DNA from: Heterohyrax brucei
Lineage: Eukaryota; Chordata; Mammalia; Hyracoidea; Procaviidae
NCBI GenBank assembly: GCA_028571685.1
Contig: CM053158.1
Location: 59,426,001-59,490,000, forward strand
Direction of reading: 5' to 3'
Length of the DNA stretch: 64,000 nt
In this document: piece by piece, positions 1 through 30,666 of the stretch
How positions within the stretch are numbered: the first letter of the stretch is position 1
How the letters are laid out: every line of letters begins with the position of its first letter
Notes under the pieces: model-generated
What the model saw: only the letters and a program-made list of their open reading frames with translations
The model's database searches: none
What the model was told of the DNA's origin: nothing
Translations under genes and position numbers: made by a program

Positions 1-525
1 CAGTCTTTTTCTGTTGTTTCACCCTTTTAAACTTCTCTATGCAACACTCAATACAATCTGAGAATTCAGCATCTCCCTCTCGCCACAAGGAAGTGAAGTT
101 TCATGGGTACTGGAGAGCAAGGACTTTAGATCTCTATATCTGCATTGCCCAGCACATACAGACACTCAGTAGGGGCTGAGCAGAGGAATGAATGATACAG
201 CATTCTCCTCAGGCCCCACCCTGGGACAAGACACAGATCTTCAGAGAAGGGCCCTGAGCAGGTCTTATCAGTGCGCAGAACTCAGCATCACCGGGTTTCC
301 TTAGCACAAGCCTTGCGGATAACGTCCTCCTGACCCTTGATCCCCATCACACACCCTAGGATGGGCACCCTACTCTTTTTTGATATTTTGCAGTGTGGCC
401 TGTGGCTTTCTTGAGTTTCTACAGCTGAGGAGGCAAGGCCACAGTCAGGCCCAACTGCCTGCCCAGGCCAGGAGCCCAGGCCCCTCCTACTGGGCAGCTG
501 CCCTCTGGCCTTCTACCCAAGATGG

Positions 526-899
526 GCCTGTCTCAGTTTCCTGGTGCTGCTGTAACAGAAATACCACAAGTGGGTAGCTTTAAAGAACAGAAATTTATTG
601 TCAAACAGTGCTGGAGGCTGAAAGTCCAAGTCAGAGTCACATGTGTGTGGGTTCTTTCCGTGCTGGTAACCCAGGCATTCCGTGGTGATCCTCACGTGGT
701 ACCTGTCTTCCCTGTGTATTAGGATCTGCGTCTCATCTGCTCTATTACTCAGATGGAATTAGGCTCAGGGCCCACCCTACTCGAGTAGGATCTAATTAAC
801 GTAACAGATAAATGTCTATTTCTAAACGGGATTACATCCACAGGTATAGGGGTTAGGATTCCAACACATATTTGAGGGGCATAATTTAATCCACTACAA
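526..899 (-). repeat. MaLR-type LTR (MLT1-like)
   Basis: Read on the minus strand it begins TGTAGTGGATTAAATTATGC, continues through 'aatcctaacccctatacctgtggatgtaat', and ends with the 'ttctgttacagcagcac' type 3' end. This is the layout of MLT1-group LTRs. It is old and diverged. Confidence 0.7.
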
Positions 900-1139
900 T
901 CCCAGAACGAAGCCCAGACAGGAATGCCAGCCCAAGCCCTTGAGATGCCACTGTGGGAACCATGGCCCCACCCACTCCTTTTCTTTTGCTGTTCCACTAT
1001 GCTCTCTGGTCCAGGGATACCCTTGACATCACAGAACCATTGCCAATGATTTGTGGCTTTGGCTCCCCATAAAGCCAGCCCTTCTGCCTGTAGTGCCATC
1101 TGCAGGTTCTGGTGTTGCAAAGATCCTCCAGGGACGGTT

Positions 1140-1250
1140 GCCTCTCCCTTGTCTTACAGATGAGGAAACTTGGGCCTAGAGACTTATGTCCACAAATTCA
1201 GGGCAGAGCTAGGGCCAGAACCCTGATCTTCCAGTTCTCACTTCCAGGCC
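1140..1250 (-). repeat. MIR-type SINE remnant
   Basis: Contains 'cagatgaggaaacttgggcc', the reverse complement of the MIR core region, then weak similarity. Similar fragments occur near 2780-2860, 4310-4450 and 11400-11490. Confidence 0.5.
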
Positions 1251-2130
1251 CTCTCCACTGCAGAGCCACATTTGTGAGAGGAGCAGCAAGGGGCAAGGAT
1301 CTACGTACAGTGGTGCTTCCTGACCTGAGTTCTCAGGCAACATGAATGTTTTTTGCCATTTTCCTAACCCTTGCCTTTACTTCTAACCTGCAGCATCCAT
1401 GTGACCTATTTCCTGTTGGTTTCCCTGACCTCTCACCCCCTTATCTGCAGGCTTCCTTCACCACCCGCCCTGACTCAGCCCTCCCCATTCATCTACCTCT
1501 CTCTTTCTGGCTTTCCTGACACTTTTCCACCTGGTAGCCATCTGACACATCATGGGCCAGAAGGGGAGCTTGCCTGGAGTCCTCAAGAGCTGGTAGAGCT
1601 CAAGGGAGAAGGGACTCTGTACATCTGCCCCATCAAAGCTTCCCACCCTGACTAACAGTGGCGGAGCTGCTCAGACAGCCCATACAGCACAGGCCTGGAG
1701 ACTCCATGTGCACACCAAACTTGGATTTCCAAACTTGGGCTTAAGGGGGCCTCAGGAGTCAGAAACCCAAGAGACTCTCAAAGAGAATGAATCCCTTGCT
1801 CTCTTTCCCCGACGCAGGTTGCTGCCGTGGCCTCTCTGTCCCTGTCTGCGTATAATTGGCACTGGTCTTCCTGTGGACGGTGCCTTTGGCTGACAGGGCT
1901 AGTCTGCCTCAAGTGCCTCACAGTCAGTCCAGGTTCCAGCCTAGTGAGAGGCAGGCACATTCTGAGGGCTGGGACATCGGCTCCCAGGCTCCAGAGGGCA
2001 GCAAGTGTGGGGTAGAGGGCTAGGGTCAGCGCAACTGGCAGTCCAGAAAGCTGGCCGGTTCCTGGCCAGTGCCCTGCCCCCTCCGGCTCTCACTCAAGCA
2101 CAGTGGCTGTCTCCGTCTCAGCCTGGATCA

Positions 2131-5100
2131 CTAGTAGAGCACATCCTCGAACTCAAGTTGCAGGTAGCGGAGCAGGCGGGGCGGCAGGGGCAGGCTGGGC
2201 AGGGCGTGGGGCAAGCGGGCAGCCAAGTGGGCACGCAGCGCACAGCGGCTCAGGTGCTGCAGAGATCTTGGCTGCCTCACCAGGGCAAACAGTGATGAGT
2301 AGAAATGGCAGTGCTCCTGGAGACAGACAGGGGCTCAGCTGACAGTTGTGGGCACCCACTTCTCATCCAGGGGACAGTGTGCTGATGTTCACACTGGGTT
2401 TTCTTACTGTGAGATATGAGGGGTCTCTTTGTGTGACTGCTAGGGGGTGAGTGGGGCCTGTGGGCTTCCCTGTAGGAGGTCAGTGTCTCTTGGGGTTGGA
2501 ATGAGTAGTCTGCATGAAGGGAGCAGTGGTCTCCCAGAACAGGCTTGGAACCTGACTGACCTGTAGTGTTTCTGGTGGAACCAGGCCCATGGCCTCCTCA
2601 GGAAGCTGCACAACGCAGTAGGTGTTCATCAGCACCTCGATGGTCCTCGGGGATGTACACCAGCGTGCCAGCACCTGCAGCGGAGAGCTGTGTCAGCCCG
2701 GCGGCCCCCCGCCCTGAAACTCCTGCAAAGTACTGCATGCCCAACATGTTTCTGAACACTTCACATGTCTTTCACCTTCATCCCTGCAGGGTAAGGACTG
2801 CTATGCCTATCTTACAACTAAGGGCAGCTGAGGCACAGAGGTCCTGCTCAGATCACACAGTGAGCTGTAGTTCTGTCCATCAAGGCAGGCAGTGGGGCTC
2901 CTTCTCTCGAAGACTGCACAGTCCTGCTTTGTCACTGGGCCTATAAACAGTCCTGTGCTGGTGACTGTCCTCTGCAAACATGAGGCTGTGTTTCTGAGCA
3001 GACTGGAAGACACATACTTCATAGAGTAGAGTCTGCCAGATGCCAAGTGAGGGGATAGAGCCAGAGTAGGGATGGACAGGACGGGGAGGACTCACAGAGG
3101 TGGGACAGGCTGCAAGGGTAAGTAGGAATCAGCCACAGCAGGGTATTTCAGGAAGACAGAAGAGAGCCAAAGGCCAAAGCAGTATGCATGTAGCAGCCTC
3201 CACGGGTCATTCAGAAACCCTGGTGGTGTAGCGGTTCAGTGCTACAGCTGCAAACCAGAGGATCAGCAGTTGAAATTCACCAGGCAGTCCTTGGAAACTC
3301 TATGGGGGCAGTTCCACTCTGTCTATAGGGTTGCTATGAGTCGGAATCGACTCAATGGCAGTGGGTTTGGTTTTTGGTATGGTTCATTCATAGAGACACA
3401 GACAAGGCCCTTGACTTCGGAAGTCTCTATTACAGAGGGAAAGCAGAGGATAAGCCCATAATCACTTAGAGACATGCTTCTGCAAAGAAAAACCAGGAGA
3501 GGAAAAGGGCTTAGTGTGCTTGGCCTGGTCAACCCACAGCAGAGCCTTGGGTACCTGGGCCTGGGAGGGAGTCTTGCTTCAGGACAGCTGCTGGAGCGGC
3601 CACTTCCAGTCAGGGAGGCAGGAGAGGCTGTGCCACCACCATCCCTGATCTCCTTCAAACAGCCTTCTCTAGCTATAAGCAGTGCCTCAGAACTTTTTAA
3701 AATCTAAGATAAGCTGTGTACACCCCCTGAGCAGCATTCTTACCAGTAACCACACACCCCTGCCACATACAGACTTGTATAATACAATCATGCAAGTTTA
3801 AAAACTCCGCTAGAAATGGCAGAAAGGCTTCCCAAGCCTGGAGCCTTTGGATTTCTGCCCTGGCTCTGGGGAAGAGCTTGCCAGAGCTGACCCCTCCTCC
3901 TCTGTGGGTTCCCCTCCATGTGAGTTTGTCGATGTGTCACACAGGACCTTTCCTCCCTCTTCCTCAGAACTAAGAAGGACCACGGTACTCCATCTCTTCT
4001 CTGTCAGGCCAACCTCTCTGCTCTTCCCACCCCAAGGCTGGCTGACTCTGGCCTCTGCACCTGGCCCACAGTGCTCATTCAGCAGAGGGGATGCCTGCTC
4101 CCTTACCCCACCATTCTCCCAAGTCCCTCCTCCTCCAGGGAGTGCTCTGTAGCTATCTAGCCTGCATCGCTCCCCCTGTGCCTAATGAGACCCTATGTTC
4201 CAACAGCACTCAGAAGCACATCACTTCTGTTAGTACATAATCTTGAAGTTCAGAGCCGTAGCAGCTGGTACCGAGTTAGAACACTGAGTTAGGACTGGCC
4301 TGGAGGCTCTTCACATATTAACTCATATACAGTCCTCACCCAGACCGTCTGAGGCAGGGACACTGTTCTTACCACTAATCTACCCACAAGGACGCCGAGG
4401 CCCTTAGAGAACAGCACACTGCCCAGGGTCAGAGGGCTAGGGTGACCGAGTGACCACCAGCCTCAGGGGCACAGCCATGTGTAAAGCCCTCAGAGAGCGT
4501 CCGAGGTGCAGGCAGGCCAGCTGCTCCTGCTGAACTGTGCTGCCTTCCAAGCACCCCAGCTCTGCTGGGTACAGATTGCATGACGTTCTCAGAGTACTCC
4601 AGGGACTTGCTCAGAGTCCCACCTCCCAGACCCAGGTCTGTTGAGCTCCTGAAGGAGAGATGGCCATGTTTGGTCACAGAAGAACTGTAGTGGCCTCCTG
4701 GCTCTGTATGGGGCCAGAAGCTCCACCCACCTGGGAAGGCTGCTGCTCAGAAACCGGGTACAGTGCCTGCTGCACTTCCGATTACCTGGGACAGGGTGAG
4801 GGTGGGGTATCGCCAGGGGGTGGGTGGGCCTGCTGAGGAGCCCTGGGGAGGTCTGCGGTTCTCCCTGTGGTTCTCCCTTCCCTGCACTGCCTCACCTTCT
4901 GGCCCACCCCTTGGAGAAATCATTAGCTGTCAGAGCTTCCGTCAGATTACAGGGAATTGCTCGTCTCCTAATTATCTGGTGTTAATAGGAGATTAATTAG
5001 TGTTAATTGTTGATTTTCTTGTATTTTCCCAAAGGGGAGACCAATCTGCCAAACTCTTGGGCTGTTTAATTATTTGGTCTTGCCTAGGAGTAAGACAGAT

Positions 5101-8100
5101 GCTTCTGTCTGTGAGCAAAGGGACACCTGCCACACCTAGTGTCCTTGCCTCACTACCCAGGAGCCATGGAGGCCCATTCCTCCAAGGACACGTGTGCTCA
5201 CACCTGCCTCGCTGTCATGGTATCACATCCCTCCAAACACCAGCTCTCCGTGGAGCAGCCCTGCTGTCCGGGAAAGCACCAAACAAGAGCCCGCAGAGCA
5301 TCGGTAGGTAGGACTTCAAGTTGACTGGGCTTGGGGAAAACAAGTAACGTAAGATACAGACTGAAAATGACTCTCAGAGGCCTCTGTCCAGGTGCCAGGT
5401 CTCTGCTGTGCCCTGCTGAGTCCTGACAACATCTGTTTGCAGATGCTTAGGAGCCTGAATCTCCTGCCCGGTGTATCACTCTTGCCTGGGGAGCCTCTAT
5501 GTCCAGAGTGTCCCTTGCTGAACTGACCCCACTGTAAGCCAGAGCTCCTTGTCCCATCGGCTCACGTCTCCACGAAGAACTTAAACAGCGGCCCATCACC
5601 CACCTCTGCTGCCACACCTCCTTCCATCTCTCCAGATCCTTTATAAACTGAGCCCACTACCCTCTGCACACCCTTCTGCCCACCATACACACATTCACAC
5701 ACTCACATACACCACATACCCTCCTGCCTGTCACACACACCACACACTCATATATACCACACATCTTCCTGCCCAGTGTATACACTCTCACATGTACACA
5801 CCCCTCCTGCTGGGCTGTGCACTCACCTTTGCCCCACATTTGGGCTCTGCCTATTTGTTGAATGACAGACAGGCAGTAAACAGTGCTCAGTGTGCCCCGA
5901 CCACACCCCAAAGCCAGCAAGCACACAGGTCTGAGTCCTTCGGTCACCATGCCATCTGAGACTACTCCCCTGTAGACGCCCCCCATACCTTGGGAAGGGC
6001 CCCGGGCCAGACACGGACAGCCCCATGGTTGAGCAGGGCCCGTACCACACACTCGGGGCTCTGGGCCAGCGCCATGGCTGGGCCCTGCAGGGCATAGTGC
6101 AGGGCTGTGTGTCCCCCATAGTCCATGGTATTGGCACTGACGCCATAGGACAGGAGCAGCTCCACAACGGCAGCGTGGCCGTGGCGACAGGCCAGGTGCA
6201 GGGGCCGCCGCTTGTCCTGGTCAGCAGCATCTGCGTCGGCACCAGAGGCCAGCAGCAAACGGCATAACTGCAGGCAGCGGGCAGTGGCGTCCCCAGCGCT
6301 GTCTGGGTCTACACAGCGGGCCTCACAGGCAGCCAGCAGAGGTGTGCGGCCCTCAGCATCCTGCACATTGGAGCACGCTCCTCGCTTTAGAAGTAGCTCC
6401 ACGAGTGCCACGTGGCCAAGTCGGGCAGCGACGTGCAAAGGGGTCTCCTCTTCTTCCTCTGACCGGCCATCCACTTTTGCCCCAAACCGCAGGAGTAGCT
6501 CGGCACACCTGGTATAAGAAAGACGGCAGTGAGGAGGAGCCCAGGCACAAGGCCTGCCCTGGCACTGTTGGTAGTCCCAGCAGATCACATGAAGAGCCAA
6601 GGAGCCTCAGGGGCTCCTGGGTTGGCTGTTCCCTTCACCTTCCATCCTGCCTGTCATGCCTTTCTCAGCAATACCCTCAGGGGTTAAGATGAAGTCATTC
6701 ACTAAGATATCCAAGGGAATGAAAGTAAGGAACAGTTACTATGTATTTAGGACCAGAACACCAAGACTTTGTAGGAGTTCACCTACTTAATTCTCACCAC
6801 ATTCCAGCTTTTCATTATTCTTATTTAACAGATGAAGAAACTGGGCTCTCCCTTCACCTGTGAGGGTCTCACCCAGCTTTCCCAGTCAGGAAATGGAGGA
6901 GCCGTGTTAGAGGTCAGGGCAGCCAGAAGTGAGGGTCCTAGGTGCTGGGATAGAGAGGGAGCTGAGGGTGACTGGGCCAGGGCACAGATGGTGCTGGAGC
7001 AGTGGGACAAACAAGAAAATCAAAATCTGCCCACCAGTTTTATTTCAGGATGACCCCTCCCAGGAGACAGTACATACCTGTGAAAAGCACAAGGGGCCCA
7101 GGTAGCTCGTGAACCCCAATCAGGGCTAAGGAAACTTAGCCCCTTTGAGCTTCAGTTTCCTCAACTGTAGAATGTGAAAAATAAAAGAAGTAACACCTTG
7201 ACCTTATAAGGAAAGCCTAGTGGTGCAGTGGTTAAGTGCTACAGCTGCTAATCCAAGGGTCAGCCGTTCCAGTCCACTAGGCGCTCCTTGGAAACTATGG
7301 GGCAGTTCTACTCTGTCCTATAGGCTTGCTATGAGTTGGAATTAACTTGACAGCAGTGGATTCAGTTTTTGGTTTTGACCTTATAAGGAGTTTGTAGTGG
7401 TTAAGAGCTACAGCTACTAATCAAAAGGTCAGCTACTCCTTGGAAACTGTGGGGCAGTTTTACTTTTTCTTGTCCTACAGAATGGCTACAAGCCGGAAGT
7501 GACTCAGTGGCAATGGATTTGGATTTTTTTTTTAAAGACCTTATGAGGAATCCCTAGGTGTCACAAACAGTTCAGCACTCAATTATTAACAGAAAGGTTG
7601 TTGTTTAAATCCCCTCAGAGGCACCTTGGAAGGAAGTGCTGGTGATCTGCTTCCAAAGGATCACAGACACTGAAAATTCTGAAGGACAGTTCTATCCTGC
7701 ACACATGGGATCCTGAGCATTGGAGTCAACTCAACAGCAACTGGTACTGGTTGGCGTTAGGAGGTTGTTGGGGGCAGCATGTGAGACAATGCCCGTAGTG
7801 GTGGCACACAAAGGCTCAGATGGCAGCATTTGGGGGTGTGGACGGTGATGGATCATGGGGCTCCTTATATACTCTGTTTTTCGGTTTGAAATTTTCCATA
7901 ATTATTTTAAAAAATTTGTTTGCTTAAGAAAGGAAAGCATTGTTATCACCAGGTGTGGTCTCAGGTTGGCTGGGCTGGACTGTGGCCAGAACTAAACATG
8001 TGGGGCTGTCCAGAGGCATCTAACACAGTAGTTGCTGACCCTGGGTGGCTGCTGAGCATGAGCAATGCAGACAGTCCCAATGCATGGGGAAATTTTTAAA

Positions 8101-9803
8101 GGTTTAGTACAAAAAAAGGATGTACAATATCTCATTCTTAATTTTTTATATTGATTACATATTGAAATAATAACATTTTGGGACAACACTACTGTGTTAA
8201 ATCAAATGTATTATTAAAATTAACTTCACCTGTTTTCTTTTCAAATTTTTAATGGGATTTCTAGAAAATTTTAAATTACATATCTGGTTCTTGTTGTCTG
8301 CCTGTTGGACCATGCTGCTATGGAACATGCCTTCATTTGTGACATGATAGGCTGACGGAGTCCTCTGAAGGCTGATGCGGTTAACAGGAGCGAGAATGTC
8401 CAGAAAAGGAAGAACCCAAGGATGAAAACTATGATACCACTCAGAGGTAAGATGGCAAATCTGGCACGTATACAGCAAGCACAGAAGGGCCTCTGTTGTA
8501 GGCAGGTTAGTTCCGGTAAGATGCGCCAAGTCTCCCTTTGCTTAGACCACAATAGTTGTGAGGACTCATTCAACCAGATTCACTCTACAGAGGTCATAGT
8601 TGTTGAGTCACTGCAAAGGAATTTTCCTTGTGAATAACAAACGGCTAATTTGGGTGTAAGTCCTTTGAGCCCATTCATCTGAGAATTCCCCGCTAACTCT
8701 AGAGTACCAGACCCTGCCCATGGGCACCTCAGCTGTGCTCCTCAGCCCACAGTCTGCCTAGGGCCCTGGATAAAAAATGTTCTGAGGGCAAGGCTGTGAC
8801 TCAATTGCTGTTGTACTTAGCACCGTGCCTGGCACATAGGATTGCTTCAGAAACTATTCAAGTTTGACCGGTGGCACCATCTTCCCACAAGGGCCCCTCA
8901 TAAATTCCCCAGCACCAAACCATGAGTTGGGCCCTGGCCTCAGGCTTTCTGCAGCTTGGGAACCGGAGAACTGTCCAAAGTCCAGAGTAATCGAGTTCTG
9001 ACCACTGGCCCCAAGGCCCACTCCTCTACCACAGCCCAGGGGGGCTGCTCCCCCGACCTCCCTGAGACGTCTCCTAACCTCCACTAAGAGGGGGACAGAC
9101 AGTAGTGGTGAGAGCTCACTCACTCAAGGGCGCCGGACTCGCCGCAGAGGTGCAAGGGCCGTTTTCCATCCTGGTCTGGCAGGTCGGGGTCTGCTCCTGC
9201 CACTAGCAGCAGGTGGGCGCAGGGTGTTCGGCCAGCCGCGCAGGCCTCGTGCAGCGCTGTGCGGCCACCAGGAGCGCTGTCGGGCCGGGCCCGTCGCCGT
9301 AGCAGTAGCCGTAACACGTCTACGTGGCCCCTGCTGGCCGCCACATGCAACGGGGTAGTCAGCTCCTCTTCGTACGTCAGAGACCAGAGCCCTGGGAAAA
9401 GGCCAGGGCGACTAGCAAATAGTTGATACGCACAGAGGCGCCCGGAGCCCCTCCTGCCCCACTCCCCGCTCGCCCGCCCCGCGCCCGCGGTACTCAGAGC
9501 ACGGATGTTGTAGCGGAAATCCCTCCATCGTTCTGGGTCGCTGGTATCAAAGATCGAGTCAGGGGCCAGCCGTGCGCTGTGGTCTGCGAGGATGCTGGCG
9601 ACCGAGCCCACGTCACCCGCCATCACTGCTTGCCAAAAGGCTAGGGCAGGCCCCGAGGCTGTGCGGGTGACGATGGGGCCCGGGCCGCCCTTCCTACCCT
9701 CTGCGCACTCTGTGCTGGGTTTCTCCACCAGCCTAGCGCAGAGGGAGTGCCTGGCGCCCGGAGGCTCTTCCTGGCCCCTGCACTGTCCCGGGGAACAGCT
9801 CAT
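2131..9803 (-). CDS. ASB10: Ankyrin repeat and SOCS box protein 10
   Basis: Likely substrate-recognition subunit of a Cullin5-Elongin B/C ubiquitin ligase (role known for the ASB family). Coding exons, in transcript order, are 9494-9803, 9124-9391, 5989-6508, 2561-2674 and 2131-2316. All junctions are GT/AG and in phase, giving 465 aa (human about 467). Residues 1-103 form the N-terminal region, with the motif DTSDPERWRDF. About seven ankyrin repeats run from residue 115 to about 375; TPLHVAA and RPLHLA motifs are visible, and an acidic EEEEE insert lies between repeats. A C-terminal SOCS box starts near residue 420 (LQHLSRCALR...) and the protein ends EFEDVLY. The start at 9801-9803 fits the human isoform beginning MSWSPEE. 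The long open frame at 9120-10361 reads through introns and is not the protein. The 3.3-kb third intron holds MIRs, an AfroSINE and a TAAT-rich block. Confidence 0.95.
3212..3380 (+). repeat. Afrotherian tRNA-derived SINE
   Basis: Shows 'gtggtgtagcggttcagtgctacagctgc' (box A-type start) through 'ttgctatgagtcggaatcga' and a 'gtgggtttggtttttgg' tail. It lies in ASB10 intron 3. Confidence 0.85.
4915..5125. promoter_or_regulatory. Candidate conserved non-coding element, TAAT-rich
   Basis: A non-repetitive A+T-rich island inside ASB10 intron 3, with at least six homeodomain-type TAAT/ATTA cores packed near 4970-5075 (for example 'cctaattatctgg', 'gattaattagtgttaattg', 'tttaattatttgg'). It contrasts sharply with the G+C-rich flanks. 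Enhancer function is inference only; the nearest developmental gene in human synteny is GBX1. Confidence 0.35.
5660..5815. repeat. Degenerate CA/ACAC-rich tandem block
   Basis: Imperfect repeats of 'cacacactcacataca' with interspersed 'cctcctgcc' units. It creates spurious Cys/Val-rich minus-strand frames. Confidence 0.7.
6700..6910 (-). repeat. MIR SINE remnant
   Basis: The 'ttatttaacagatgaagaaactggg' segment and the preceding 'ttaattctcaccac' follow the reverse MIR order. It lies in ASB10 intron 2. Confidence 0.55.
7115..7200 (+). repeat. MIR SINE fragment
   Basis: 'ttgagcttcagtttcctcaactgtag' followed by 'aatgtgaaaaataa' matches the MIR 3' core. It is interrupted at 7200 by the SINE array. 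Confidence 0.55.
7200..7389 (+). mobile_element. AfroSINE copy A of a serial insertion
   Basis: A complete SINE ('ctagtggtgcagtggttaag' to 'gcagtggattcagtttttgg') bounded by the 13-base direct repeat gaccttataagga at 7200-7212 and 7377-7389, a target-site duplication. Confidence 0.85.
7377..7549 (+). mobile_element. AfroSINE copy B, same target site
   Basis: A second, more diverged SINE ('gtagtggttaagagctacag' to 'tggcaatggatttgg') begins at the shared repeat (7377-7389) and ends at gaccttatgagga (7537-7549), one base different from the other two copies. Confidence 0.8.
7550..7755 (+). mobile_element. AfroSINE copy C, longer subfamily
   Basis: A third SINE directly abutting copy B. It carries the longer-subfamily middle 'aagtgctggtgatctgcttccaaa' and ends with 'gagtcaactcaacagcaactgg'. 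No clear fourth copy of the target repeat is seen at its 3' end. Confidence 0.75.
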
Positions 9804-10090
9804 GTCGGTGGAGTGCAAGCATAGGGGAGAAAAGAGGAGAGAAAGCTGCAGGACACTCTCAAAGGAGCGGGTCTGTGTCCTGCGCGCCACCTGACCTGGC
9901 CACCAGGCAGGCAGACTATTCTCGGCTCCATGTGACTTCCCTCCTAGGCCAAGACTTGGCGCGCGGCTGCTGAGGCAGCTTTTACGCGAAGAACCACCGG
10001 GCTCCCCTTTTCCCTCATGCTCTCGGTACCTCTGCTCTAAGGCGTCCCCAGCTCCTCGCTCCGCCCACGGGAACCCGGCCAGACCCTCAC

Positions 10091-10220
10091 CAGGCTGGCA
10101 GCTGCTCCAGCGCGGCTCAGCGGCCCGACTCTCCAGCAGCAGGTCGGCTGTGCTGTGCGGTGGGAACAGCTCCTGCAGTCTCTCCAGGTCACCGCTGTAG
10201 AGCGCGTTCTGTAGGCCCAT
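10091..10220 (-). CDS. ASB10: ASB10 alternative first coding exon
   Basis: An ATG at 10218-10220 opens a frame (MGLQNALYSGDLERLQELF...) that resembles the alternative N-terminus of human ASB10. It ends at a GTGAGG donor after 10091. The exon is 130 nt, so it leaves one base over and joins exon 2 (starting 9391) in the same phase as the standard first exon. This supports a real alternative promoter or first exon rather than a chance frame. The region is G+C-rich with many CpGs. Confidence 0.7.
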
Positions 10221-10361
10221 GTCACGGCACAGAAGTGGCAACGGTTTAGGATTGCTTAGGGCTGGGCCCGACTGAGGGCCCGCTTCCCGGCAGGCAGGGG
10301 CTACAGGAAGGCTCCAAAGACGGTGTCGTTCATAAGGACGGGCGCTCCGTCCCCCAAGCAT

Positions 10362-11872
10362 GGCTAGTTTGTGGGAGAGAGGGCCAAAGGAGCAGACTTA
10401 AGCAATGCTGCTGTGACCGCGGGGGGCCGGGGAGCTGGGCCCAGTGTGGGAGGAGCAGGGCCACGCCAGAAAGAGGCAGGACGGTCACAGCCGTCAGAGC
10501 CAGGGAGAGAAGTGGGGATTAGGGAGGGCCCGGAAAAACGGTCCTGCCGGAGCCCTCCTGCCCTGAGCCTTCCTCTGGAGAATTCTATCGTACTGCGTGG
10601 AAAGGGGCCACACAGGCCATGCTGACCAAATCCATAATGTCACAGATCAAGAATGAAGCCCCAGGAGAAAGAGACTTGCCAAAGACCACACAAATAATTT
10701 TTTGCAGAGCCAGAACCAAAACCTGGAACATCAGGCTTCCTTTTCTGGGTTCCTCCATGCTGGGCCACCAACCCACAGCAGGGCCTGTGAGGCCAACTTG
10801 GCTTTTCTGCCCTCCTAATGCCACCCACCAGCCCTGCACCTTCCCACTCCTATATCCAAGGTCAGGTTTACAGTAGTGGTTCCTTGAACCCCGTCCTGCT
10901 CCAGGAGACAGGCTCTGGGCTCAGTCACAGACAGCAACATGGCAGGAAACACCCTTCTCGGTGCCCTGCAGAACTCTCCTTGACCTTGACCTGCCCTCTC
11001 CTTGTATTGGCCTATAGAGAACTTGGGTCAGTCTTTTTGTCCTGCTCCCTCAGTTCCTGGCCCACCACACCACTGAGATATTCTCTCCCCAGCAAGGAAG
11101 AGGGGCATGGACTTTTATCCTAGAGCTGAAGGCTGTACCCCAGCCAACCTCCTCAGGGGTGGGCTCTGGGTTGAAGGAAGAGGTGCAGAGGCTGGGTAGG
11201 TAGGGTGCAAGGGAGGTCATCAGGAGAGAGAAGTTAAGATCACCCAGAAAAGGCACTGGGCATACCAGCAGCCCTCACCCTAGCCATGAAGCACCTCCAT
11301 TTTTCCCACCCCCTTGCTGAGCTCTTTCTCTCTAGACCCACTTCTGTCCCCACCCCCACCCCCTCTACTGCTGCCAGAGTGCTCAGCAATCTAACTTACC
11401 AGACACTTCTGTTGGTGTAGTTGAATCTCACCTCACTTTACAGACAGGGACTGAGGTCCAGAGATAGGAAAGGACTGTCCAGGGTAATTTCAGGGGTTAG
11501 TTGTCAAATGGGGCAAGAAGAGGGTCTGCTGACTTCAGACTTTTCTGTTTGCTGACCATCCTACTTTCTCTCCCTCTAGGTACATCTCTAGGAAGAAGGG
11601 AGCTATGGTTCAACCACAAAAGTGACCAGGAAATGAGGAGACATAGGTAAGGTGAGTGAGGGGGTGGGTGGGTACCTGGAGAGTGTGGTGAAGGTTGGCA
11701 CAGGAAGTGGGCACAGATAGAAGGGAAGACACAGGGTGGGACAAAAGAATAGCTGGGCCCCCAAAGTCACATGGGCATTTATATGTCTGCCCATTGACCT
11801 CTTCCCCCGGCCACTGGCCCTGCTGCCCAGCCTCGTTCCTCTCGCTGAGCTCAGGCCCCTGCAGCCTCGCCA
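10362..11872. other. Spacer between ASB10 and IQCA1L
   Basis: About 1.5 kb. The first 200 bases continue the CpG-rich ASB10 5' region; the rest includes weak MIR remnants. A TATAAA poly(A)-signal variant read on the minus strand at 11778-11783, 90 nt past the IQCA1L stop, is the best 3' end candidate for that gene. No coding exon seen. Confidence 0.5.

Positions 11873-30666
<18,794 letters not shown>

Larger units (their letters stand above)
1..2130. other. Intergenic sequence downstream of ASB10
   Basis: I see no coding exon here. The short open frames have no recognisable protein. Contents are an old MaLR LTR (526-899) and a MIR-type remnant (about 1140-1250). In human this interval leads toward GBX1. 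No convincing ASB10 polyadenylation signal was located. Confidence 0.6.

Noticed and set aside
9120-10361. Single 413-aa protein across the ASB10 5' exons
   Set aside because: It reads through two donors and an acceptor. The splice-based model restores human-like ASB10 and correct phases.
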